Positions 1 to 5,586 of a DNA stretch of 20,051 nucleotides are shown piece by piece. Below the pieces are notes generated by a model. It saw only the letters and a program-made list of their open reading frames with translations. It was not told where the DNA came from and did not search any database. The position numbers and the translations under genes are program-made. Source of the DNA: CAZMXS01 sp964570325 (GTDB lineage: Bacteria; Verrucomicrobiota; Kiritimatiellia; CAIQIC01; CAZMXS01); the NCBI GenBank assembly GCA_964570325.1, contig CAZMXS010000082.1:1-20051 (forward strand). The letters are read 5' to 3'. The stretch's first letter is position 1, and every line of letters begins with the position of its first letter.

Positions 1-150
1 CTCGATAGTCCGCTCATTGAGCGACTTGTCCTTGCGGGCAAGGACAAAGCGCCCGACGATGGATTCGCCCTCAACGAGGAACGACATAACCACCATCGGG
101 AGCTTGTTCTCCTTCGTGACCTGCACCGCCGCCTGGGTGATCTGAGCCAT
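1..150 (-). CDS. Small phage protein downstream of the recombinase, 3' part missing
   Basis: Only the first 50 codons lie in the window; the frame is open to the window edge. It begins MAQITQAAVQVTKENK and continues with a strand-like stretch around VVMSFLVEG and GRFVLARKD. The start is the ATG at 150-148, with AGGT a few bases upstream as a modest ribosome site. It follows the Sak4-like ATPase gene after a 17-base gap, so it belongs to the same phage early operon. In many phages the Sak4 gene is next to a single-stranded DNA-binding protein or a small DUF669-type protein. That position suggests one of these, but no motif here proves it, so the role is unassigned. Confidence 0.7.
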   Translation of the reverse strand, partial: MAQITQAAVQVTKENKLPMVVMSFLVEGESIVGRFVLARKDKSLNERTIE

Positions 151-167
151 ATATGTACCTGCCTGAA

Positions 168-989
168 TCATTGAAGCACCGCCTTCCAGAGTTCTTCGCC
201 GTTTTGGTCGTAGGGGATTTGTTCCGTGATGGTCCGCGACTTCGCCATGCAGTGCGGAAGTTCGCGCGGGTAGAGCGTGCGCGTCCCGGCGCCGCGCCCC
301 TTGCCATCCTTGACGTTCACGTCGTAGCCAAGGAAAAGGACGTGGTCCGCCCATTCCCGGACGCGGAGCCGGATCGAGGCCTTGCCGGACGGCGGCCCCT
401 GGAGCCGGGGTTCGTACCGAAGCCAATCTTCGCCGGCCGGATTGGGCACGTTGGACGTGCAATCATGGCAAACCATGATGACGTGCCGGCCGGCGCGAGC
501 GTGCCGATCCAGCGCCGCGAGCAGCGGTAGGAACGTATCGAAGACATGGCTGTAGCCCTTGCCGAAGCCGTAGTCTTCCAGCCGCGCGACGATATGCCCC
601 TTCTCATGCGGGACGGTCAGCAAGGTATGGGCAATCGCCAATTCCTCGGCCTTCGTCCCGGAATCGATGCAGATCGCGCCGATTCCGTCCCATCCGTCGG
701 CCTGCAGCGCGGCCAGAAATTCCTTCCACGTATCGACCTGCAGGACGCGCAACGACTCGACCCGGTCCCCCAGCGACGACCGCAGACGCGGGAGCGAATC
801 GTCCAGGTCGACATACGCGATCGGCGTCACCGGGAACATGGATGCCAGCGTGGTCTTGCCGATTCCGCCGGGCCCGAATAGAACGATTCGATGCCCGGCC
901 GCCTCCTTAACTTTTCCGAACTGCACACCGGGCCGCGGCGGTGGCGCCGGCGGCGGTGTTGGACTTCTCAATGGTGCCTTGCCCGTCAT
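168..989 (-). CDS. Phage Sak4/AAA_24-type RecA-like ATPase (putative recombinase)
   Basis: A 273-residue P-loop ATPase. After a proline-rich N-terminus (residues 9-20) comes a Walker A motif GPGGIGKT at 39-46 and a Walker B-like strand IGAICIDS ending at D109-S110. VIMVCHD further on has the look of the sensor strand. Short RecA-core ATPases of this shape, found next to an exonuclease in phages, belong to the Sak4/AAA_24 group. Those proteins promote annealing of single-stranded DNA, often with a cognate SSB. The ATG overlaps the TGA of the upstream exonuclease gene as ATGA (989-986), so the two are probably translated together. The role in phage recombination or replication is inferred from fold and neighbours. 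A generic phage ATPase is the alternative. Confidence 0.85.
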   Translation of the reverse strand: MTGKAPLRSPTPPPAPPPRPGVQFGKVKEAAGHRIVLFGPGGIGKTTLASMFPVTPIAYVDLDDSLPRLRSSLGDRVESLRVLQVDTWKEFLAALQADGWDGIGAICIDSGTKAEELAIAHTLLTVPHEKGHIVARLEDYGFGKGYSHVFDTFLPLLAALDRHARAGRHVIMVCHDCTSNVPNPAGEDWLRYEPRLQGPPSGKASIRLRVREWADHVLFLGYDVNVKDGKGRGAGTRTLYPRELPHCMAKSRTITEQIPYDQNGEELWKAVLQ

Positions 990-1897
990 GCTGATTCTCC
1001 TTCGATTACGCCGCGCTGTTTTCGTGGACGAAAGCCCGCCGGCGGCAGAGACGGGTCAATCGTGATATTGGAAAGGCAGGGGCCGGCGTATTCGCACCGG
1101 TCACAGTTGAAGCCGACATGGCGCGGCCAGCCGTGATCCGGGCGCGCGGCCCTGCGCGCCGCGCCCCGGAAGGCCAGAACCAGACGGGCGATCTCGGCCC
1201 GCTGAATCTGAAACTCCTGCAAATCGGATTCGAGGATGGGGATCTCCCGCCGCGCAAAGTAGAACTCCGGCCGGGCCGCGCAATCCTCGGTGAGCCGCCG
1301 GGCGAAGTCCGGCAGTGTTTCATTCTGTCGGACCTTAATCATCGGCTTGCGGACGACGTCATAAAGAATCGTGCTGACATCCCAATCCAAGGCCCGCGCC
1401 GCGAGCACGTAGGAAAGCACCTGCTGATTGAACCGAAGCCGCATCCAGTAATCGGCCCCGGAATCAAGCGAACTGCCGGTGGTCTTGTGTTCGATGAGCG
1501 CGAGCCGGTCGTCAACCAACACCCCCAGCCCATCAATAAAGCCGTACGCCTCGAACGTTCGGGATTCCTCGACCGGCATCCGGAATTCGACTTCCGGGTG
1601 CAGTGTCTTGACGATTTCCTCCGCGCCGCCATATCGCGCGTAGTAGCCGGCGAGCAACCCGGACAGCACGGCCAACTCGAATTCTTCCAGAACCACGGCC
1701 GTCTTGACCCCGGCCGCGAGCGCATCGTCAAACGACTGACCTTGCCAGCGGGCCTCCATCGCGGCGTGCCAACCCTTGCCGAACGTCAGGGCAACGGCAT
1801 CGCGTTCGGGCTCAATGCCGACCTCATAACGGAAGAAATGTTTACGCGGGCAATCGAGCAGGCAGCTCATGCGGCTGACGGACAGACTTTCTTTCAC
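986..1897 (-). CDS. Cas4/RecB-like PD-(D/E)XK exonuclease with predicted Fe-S cluster
   Basis: A 303-residue nuclease of the PDDEXK_1 (RecB/AddB/Cas4 C-terminal) type. Visible motifs are H44 in GKGWHAAMEARW, D122 in GFIDGLG, E136-x-K138 in LIEHKTTG, and the QxxxY motif Q159-Y163. Cysteines C12 and C16 near the N-terminus plus C265, C268 and C274 near the C-terminus match the split arrangement that holds a [4Fe-4S] cluster in Cas4 and AddB. I place the start at GTG 1897-1895 because AAGGAG lies six bases upstream. A start at 1948 would have no such site and would overlap the upstream gene by 55 bases. The chosen start overlaps the upstream stop as GTGA. It probably supplies processed DNA ends to the Sak4-like partner. 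Confidence 0.88.
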   Translation of the reverse strand: MKESLSVSRMSCLLDCPRKHFFRYEVGIEPERDAVALTFGKGWHAAMEARWQGQSFDDALAAGVKTAVVLEEFELAVLSGLLAGYYARYGGAEEIVKTLHPEVEFRMPVEESRTFEAYGFIDGLGVLVDDRLALIEHKTTGSSLDSGADYWMRLRFNQQVLSYVLAARALDWDVSTILYDVVRKPMIKVRQNETLPDFARRLTEDCAARPEFYFARREIPILESDLQEFQIQRAEIARLVLAFRGAARRAARPDHGWPRHVGFNCDRCEYAGPCLSNITIDPSLPPAGFRPRKQRGVIEGESA

Positions 1898-2295
1898 GGG
1901 ATTCTCCTTATGGGTTGTGGAATTGCTTTGCGGGGTGCGGCCGACCAAACAGTGATCTTCGTGGCGTGACGCCGTTTGCTGGGCGTCATGCGGCCGGTGT
2001 CGACAATGAGGCCCAGCCTGATAGCGCGCATCATGACTGGCCCGAGCGCGCGCGGTTCGCGGGGGCCGTCGATCCCGCGTTGCTCCAGAACAGCCCAGAC
2101 ATCATCGGTGCAGAATTCCGGGCGGGTGCGGGCTAGATAAATGACCGCGCCGAACGCGGAGGCGCGCCAGGGGTCCGGCGCGGCCGTTTCGACGGCCGTC
2201 AGGGCGGCATCCCGCGCGGCGCGGGCCAGGGGCAAAGACGGCTGATAGCCGACAACCGTTTTCCCATGCACGATCGGCGTGAAGAGTTCGTTCAT
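1894..2295 (-). CDS. Small phage winged-helix-like protein
   Basis: 133 residues starting at ATG 2295-2293. The N-terminal third is Ala/Arg-rich and helical. Residues 63-118 look like a small winged helix: a helix around DDVWAVLEQRG, a second around ALGPVMMRAIRLGLI, then a basic hairpin (TGRMTPSKRRHATKITVW). Proteins with this ending, 'R.LG..M..a...G.i..TGR..PS.R', recur in phage early operons as conserved proteins of unknown function. I infer DNA binding from the fold and the charge; I do not recognise a named gene. The start overlaps the stop of the 22-residue peptide gene (ATGA), and its own stop overlaps the nuclease GTG, so it lies inside a translationally coupled chain. Confidence 0.75.
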   Translation of the reverse strand: MNELFTPIVHGKTVVGYQPSLPLARAARDAALTAVETAAPDPWRASAFGAVIYLARTRPEFCTDDVWAVLEQRGIDGPREPRALGPVMMRAIRLGLIVDTGRMTPSKRRHATKITVWSAAPRKAIPQPIRRIP

Positions 2296-2360
2296 AGTCC
2301 GAGCCCGCACAGGATGTTGAAGGCCAGCCAGGCCGCGAGGATGAGGAGCGGGCGGGTCAT
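2292..2360 (-). CDS. 22-residue putative membrane peptide
   Basis: A very short frame, MTRPLLILAAWLAFNILCGL plus two residues, which is almost entirely one hydrophobic segment after a single arginine. Its ATG (2360-2358) overlaps the TGA of the RHH gene, and its TGA overlaps the ATG of the next gene, both as ATGA. Two precise coupling overlaps and a plausible transmembrane sequence make it more than chance. They would also fit a re-initiation bridge whose product does not matter. No family is recognised. Confidence 0.55.
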   Translation of the reverse strand: MTRPLLILAAWLAFNILCGLGL

Positions 2361-2512
2361 TTGGCGTGCCGTTGGTCAAACTGCGGCCGTAGAAGTTCTC
2401 GGATGACCTGCGACACATTACTCAGCTTGCGCGACGCTGTGCGACGCAACCAAGCGGCCATTTCGGGAGTCAAAGAAATGGAAAGTTTGTCGTGACGGGG
2501 GCGTGTTTTCAT
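2357..2512 (-). CDS. Ribbon-helix-helix transcriptional regulator of the phage early operon
   Basis: 51 residues beginning MKTRPRHDKLSISL. The order basic tail, beta strand KLSISLTPEM, helix AAWLRRTASRK and helix NVSQVIRELLR is the CopG/Arc-type RHH fold. Such proteins bind DNA as dimers through the strand. It is clearly homologous to the divergently encoded RHH at 2636 (KLSISL.PEMA.WLR shared). The start at ATG 2512 is chosen because a good -35/-10 pair ends about seven bases upstream and no ribosome site is seen, which fits a leaderless or nearly leaderless mRNA. A TTG start at 2548 would add 12 residues and would place the promoter inside the gene. It is the first gene of the minus-strand operon and probably represses its own promoter (inference). 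Confidence 0.82.
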   Translation of the reverse strand: MKTRPRHDKLSISLTPEMAAWLRRTASRKLSNVSQVIRELLRPQFDQRHAK

Positions 2513-2519
2513 GGTCGTA

Positions 2520-2548
2520 AGAATACTACGGCGTACTACTCCATGCAA
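2520..2548 (-). promoter_or_regulatory. Predicted promoter with near-perfect palindromic operator
   Basis: Read on the minus strand, TTGCAT (2548-2543) and TATTCT (2525-2520) are separated by exactly 17 bases. They would start transcription just before the RHH ATG at 2512. The spacer contains a 15-bp near-palindrome, TACTACGGCGTACTA on the plus strand (2524-2538), which holds both an inverted TACG/CGTA core and a direct TAGTA repeat. A repressor site between -35 and -10 is a classical arrangement. That an RHH protein binds it is an inference. Confidence 0.5.
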
Positions 2549-2585
2549 CCAGAAAAGAATAAAAAGAATGAAACCGAAACGGCCT

Positions 2586-2618
2586 AGACAGAAAAAGGAC
2601 GCAAGGGTAATCTGTCCT
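2586..2618. repeat. Inverted repeat in the divergent control region
   Basis: AGACAGA (2586-2592) and TCTGTCC (2611-2617) form imperfect inverted arms. AGGAC (2596-2600) and GTCCT (2614-2618) offer an alternative pairing. The repeat ends 18 bases before the GTG of the plus-strand RHH gene, so it could be its operator or a 5' leader structure. A direct repeat AAAAGAAT occurs at 2553-2560 and 2562-2569 just upstream. No convincing plus-strand -35/-10 pair was found. Confidence 0.35.
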
Positions 2619-2635
2619 ACCGGGGGATAGAGAAT

Positions 2636-2866
2636 GTGAATAAAAGGCGTGTTACATCTGAGAAGCTATCTATATCACTTCCAAAGGAAATGGCAGAGTG
2701 GCTAAGGGGGTATTCAAAAAAGAAGATGAGCACAATATCTGAAATCATCAAGCAAATGCTGATGCCCCATTATGAGGGCGAAAAAAACATTACGGACTCT
2801 GCGGCTTTACGTGCTGCTGGAAGAGCGAAATACGAGAGCAAGAGCTGCAACAAAAAGGCCTGCTGA
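2636..2866 (+). CDS. Second ribbon-helix-helix regulator, divergent paralogue
   Basis: 76 residues from a GTG at 2636; the overlapping ATG at 2634 runs straight into TGA. A GGGGGA stretch about eight bases upstream can serve as ribosome site. Residues 9-45 are an RHH domain (strand EKLSISLPKEM, helix AEWLRGYSKKK, helix TISEIIKQMLM) that matches the minus-strand RHH nearly position for position. A basic 30-residue tail with two cysteines is unique to this copy. It is separated by 24 bases from the membrane nuclease gene on the same strand, so the two are probably co-transcribed. Codon use is AT-richer than in the flanking regions, as is the nuclease. It is probably a DNA-binding repressor and could be an antitoxin-like partner, but no toxin family is seen beside it. 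Confidence 0.8.
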   Translation: MNKRRVTSEKLSISLPKEMAEWLRGYSKKKMSTISEIIKQMLMPHYEGEKNITDSAALRAAGRAKYESKSCNKKAC

Positions 2867-2890
2867 TAAAGTTCCCGGAAATCACGCGCA

Positions 2891-3463
2891 ATGAACCTAC
2901 CAATAGAGGCAATATTCGCAATCGGATTGCTTGCAGGAATGGGTTTCATTCTAACCCAAATCATGCAGCAGCAGCGGGCCAGGAAGAGGACAGCGACAAG
3001 GCAATTGGAAAATAAGAAGAATGGGATGACATCGGAGGAAAAAGGGCGCGCCTTCGAAGAGTACATCATCACGCGCTTCGATCGAAACGAATACAAGTTG
3101 CTCGAATGGCGTGGAGATAAATACTGCAAGGGATGGGGGGGGGCAGAAGCCAACTGCAAGCCAGACCTTACATTCGAAAACAAAAGAAGCGGGGATCGAT
3201 TTGCAGTTGAATGCAAGTTTCGCTCAAGACCAAACGGGAGGAAACTCGAATGGGCGACAGACGAACAGCTTCAGCGATATCGCGACTATCAGGGAAAAGA
3301 AAAGATTCCCGTTTTCATTGCGATCGGGCTCGGAGGAAATCCGCGCGATCCGGAAGCACTATTCATCATGCGACTTGACCGCATGAAGTTCCCCGACGTG
3401 ATGATGCACTACCTTGATAAATTCCGCTTTCCGGCGCATCCGGCGGGGCTGGAATTCGGCTGA
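2891..3463 (+). CDS. Membrane-anchored Mrr-like PD-(D/E)XK nuclease
   Basis: 190 residues. Residues 4-24 form one transmembrane helix, followed by a Gln/Arg/Lys-rich linker (25-45). The nuclease domain has GRAFEEYI at 53-60 (helix with E56/E57), D92 in KPDLTF and E107-C-K109 in FAVECKFRS, then a helix around EQLQRYRDYQ. This is the D...ExK signature of the restriction-endonuclease-like fold, as in Mrr/YraN-type proteins. The basic linker suggests a cytoplasmic nuclease tethered to the inner membrane. It is the last gene before the prophage-like region ends. An internal ATG at 3026 (residue 46) could give a soluble form, though its ribosome site is weak. A nine-G run lies in codons 82-85. A defence or superinfection-exclusion role is inferred from location, not shown. 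Confidence 0.8.
   Translation: MNLPIEAIFAIGLLAGMGFILTQIMQQQRARKRTATRQLENKKNGMTSEEKGRAFEEYIITRFDRNEYKLLEWRGDKYCKGWGGAEANCKPDLTFENKRSGDRFAVECKFRSRPNGRKLEWATDEQLQRYRDYQGKEKIPVFIAIGLGGNPRDPEALFIMRLDRMKFPDVMMHYLDKFRFPAHPAGLEFG
3135..3143. repeat. Run of nine G inside the nuclease gene
   Basis: An uninterrupted G9 tract covers the end of the W82 codon through G83, G84 and the first base of A85, just before catalytic D92. Losing one G would shift translation into a frame that stays open to about 3386 and lacks D92 and the ExK motif. Such tracts can be slippage hotspots, but a sequencing error is also possible. Confidence 0.9.
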
Positions 3464-3694
3464 GGCGAATTGGGATAACTGAGCAAAAATGGACGGGGAG
3501 AAAAGCGCGACGTAGCGCGGATCGGAGCGAGAAAATGCTTGGGATAAAAATGGGATAATTGGGGGTCAAAAACGGGGTAAGAATTTGCAAAAAGGCCAAT
3601 AAAAGCAGCATTTTTAGGCATAATATTGGCGGTTCCTCACCCCGACCTCCTTGGCGTACAAGACATCCTTCTTTCTTTGGAACTGGCCGGCCTT
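3464..3694. other. AT-rich intergenic boundary between phage-like and host-type genes
   Basis: No gene is supported here. TGGGATAA occurs three times (near 3469, 3539 and 3551), and the stretch to about 3620 is noticeably AT-richer than the gene that follows. Base composition then switches to the GC-rich style of the TPR protein. This is where an attachment site would be expected, but no tRNA end, integrase or duplicated core can be demonstrated within the window. Confidence 0.5.
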
Positions 3695-5383
3695 TCAGCG
3701 ATTCGCCGCGCCCGCCTGCGCCATCCGGTTTATTTCCATCCGTTCCTCCACCAGCCGCAGCGCATCCCGAGCGCGGGCGCTCATGCGGGGATACCGGTCG
3801 GCATACAGTTTGATAAACTCACGATAGCATTCGGAGGCCTCGGCCAGTCGGCCGGCCCGATAGAGCGTAAGCGCCAGATTCAATCGGGCCTGCGGCAACG
3901 GGTGCTGGGACTCCACGATATGCCGATAGTGTTGTTCGGCCTCCGTCAGGTTTCCGCCGGCCAGCAATGCATTGGCCAATAGCAGTTCCGCCTGCTGGGA
4001 GCCACCCGATCCCTCATAAACCTCTTCAAACAACTGGACGGCCTCCACGTAATTGCTTTTGGCATAATGTTGCAATCCCAAATCGGCCAGCGCGCGCGTG
4101 GATGCCGGCGGCATGATCTTGCGATTTTGATAACCCAGTGTTATGCCCAGAATCACCAACGCCAGCAACCCGATCACACCGCCGGTCACACCGCCGCGGT
4201 GCGCATCCAGCCAGCGAACCACGGGCGGCAGCGGCCGCTGGGCAACCTCCTCCACCCGCAGCTCGCCGGCGCTCACCAGCACCGCCAACGCCGCCGCCGC
4301 TGGCGCGATGGCGGCATTTTCCGCCGGCCGGTCCAGCCGTTCCGGCAATCCACCCTCCGCGCGGAAACAAGCATCCAGCGCGGCACGCAAGCGGGCCGTC
4401 AAGCGGGATTCCGCCGTGAAAAGGCCGCCGCGCCGCATTAACTCCAGAACCACAAACTGATGCACGCAACGCACCGGCGGGTCGGCCGGATCGTCCGCCC
4501 ACCGGACCCACGCCGGGAAGCCGGTTTCGACGGTGAACGGCCCCTCCACGCCCAGCATCTGCTGCAACGGCGCCGCGTATTCACCCGGCAGCCGGGACCA
4601 CCACAATGGCATGATGGAATGCAAAGAAACACGCTGGACAAAGGCTCCCGTATCATAGCGATCAGAAAAACATCGGTCTGCCGGATTCCAAAGCTGTTGT
4701 TCCAGTTTCAAGGCGATCCGCCGCAGGGCGCCATCCGGCACGGTGCGGTCAAAACCACGATGCCCCAGGATCACCGCCAGGCGCATGAAAGACTCAATCT
4801 CGCAAATCATCCACGTCGTCAGGTCCACCGCGCCGATCACATGCTCGTCGAATAATTCCGGCACCAGGGCCTCGGATGCGGCATGCCAGCGGCAATACCC
4901 ATCGCCATCCGGCTCGAAGTGGACGATGGTCCGCACCAGGTAGCGATGCAATGCCGGCATGAGCGTGGCAATCCGCCGCCGGTCGGCGCCGGCGCGCAGG
5001 GTCCGCAGCGCGGACTGCGCGAACAAAGGCCAGGCCGACAACACCAAGCCATCCGCATCGTTCACATCGGCCGCCGGCGCCAAGCCGTCCGTCGCCTGCC
5101 GGTCCAACGCCGCCGCCACCAGATCGGCCGCCACATTCGGATCAATCGGCGCCCATGCGGAAACCAGCAGGAAAAGCAGATTGGGATCAAATCCCGCGCC
5201 TACTGCCGCTCCAGCGCCTGCAGGCGCCGGGCGCAAACCCGCAAGCGTCTCCAAACTCCGGTCCAGCCAGCCGGATCCGCCATCCGCCGGGCCGCCGGGA
5301 ACCTGACGAATTTTATCCGCGAAGACCGCCAATTCCGGAGACCATTCACCGGATTGACTGCGCACGTTTTCGGTTTCGCTCAT
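3695..5383 (-). CDS. Glycosidase-like alpha/alpha-toroid domain fused by one TM helix to TPRs
   Basis: 562 residues. Residues about 15-395 are helical and carry patterns of alpha,alpha-toroid glycoside hydrolases of the MGH1-like/GH63 type, such as LWNPADRCFSDRYDTG (231-246), IMPLWWSRLPGE (257-268) and GPFTVETGFPAWVRW (281-295). A single transmembrane helix spans about 398-418. Residues 430-545 contain TPR units (ALADLGLQHYAKSNYVEAVQ; ARLNLALTLYRAGRLAEASECY). There is no signal peptide, so a cytoplasmic toroid with periplasmic TPRs is likely, though the opposite topology is not excluded. Catalytic acids cannot be assigned with confidence, so it may be a binding scaffold. It stands alone on the minus strand, and no strong ribosome site precedes the ATG. 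The TPR and TM calls are firm; the hydrolase call is moderate. Confidence 0.72.
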   Translation of the reverse strand: MSETENVRSQSGEWSPELAVFADKIRQVPGGPADGGSGWLDRSLETLAGLRPAPAGAGAAVGAGFDPNLLFLLVSAWAPIDPNVAADLVAAALDRQATDGLAPAADVNDADGLVLSAWPLFAQSALRTLRAGADRRRIATLMPALHRYLVRTIVHFEPDGDGYCRWHAASEALVPELFDEHVIGAVDLTTWMICEIESFMRLAVILGHRGFDRTVPDGALRRIALKLEQQLWNPADRCFSDRYDTGAFVQRVSLHSIMPLWWSRLPGEYAAPLQQMLGVEGPFTVETGFPAWVRWADDPADPPVRCVHQFVVLELMRRGGLFTAESRLTARLRAALDACFRAEGGLPERLDRPAENAAIAPAAAALAVLVSAGELRVEEVAQRPLPPVVRWLDAHRGGVTGGVIGLLALVILGITLGYQNRKIMPPASTRALADLGLQHYAKSNYVEAVQLFEEVYEGSGGSQQAELLLANALLAGGNLTEAEQHYRHIVESQHPLPQARLNLALTLYRAGRLAEASECYREFIKLYADRYPRMSARARDALRLVEERMEINRMAQAGAANR

Positions 5384-5573
5384 TATTGCACTAGAGGGAC
5401 CGGGACTGCGCCGGCGGCGACAACCCCCGGACCTGCCGCTGATGCTATAAGAAAATACGCTTTGGAAAACAGTAAATTGTGCGCGCGATGAAGATTGCCA
5501 TGAACCGCCCTCTTTTTTAACATGCGTTTTATCAATATTGTGATACGGCCACTACCGCGCGGCCGAAGGTTCC

Positions 5574-5578
5574 GGAGG
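5574..5578 (+). promoter_or_regulatory. Ribosome-binding site that sets the SH3 gene start
   Basis: GGAGG lies only two bases before a GTG at 5581 but eight bases before a second in-frame GTG at 5587. The spacing strongly favours the second. The ATG at 5579 is followed directly by TGA and cannot be used. The rest of the divergent spacer 5384-5573 shows no gene and no clear promoter. Confidence 0.7.
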
Positions 5579-5586
5579 ATGTGAAC

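Noticed and set aside
1118..1969. Long plus-strand open frame of 283 codons opposite the exonuclease gene
   Set aside because: The opposite strand carries the PD-(D/E)XK motifs, Fe-S cysteines and coupled starts. This frame has no domain or ribosome site and arises from high GC.
2636..3463. RHH plus nuclease considered as a classical type II toxin-antitoxin pair
   Set aside because: The nuclease is DNA-type and membrane-anchored, larger than usual toxins, and the RHH tail has no recognised toxin-binding motif. A regulator-effector relation is possible but not a known TA family.
3620..3670. Possible tRNA 3' end or att core (GGCGGTTCCTCACCCC)
   Set aside because: It begins like a T-arm, but TTC is followed by CTCA rather than the TTCRA pattern, and no cloverleaf or CCA-type acceptor can be folded.
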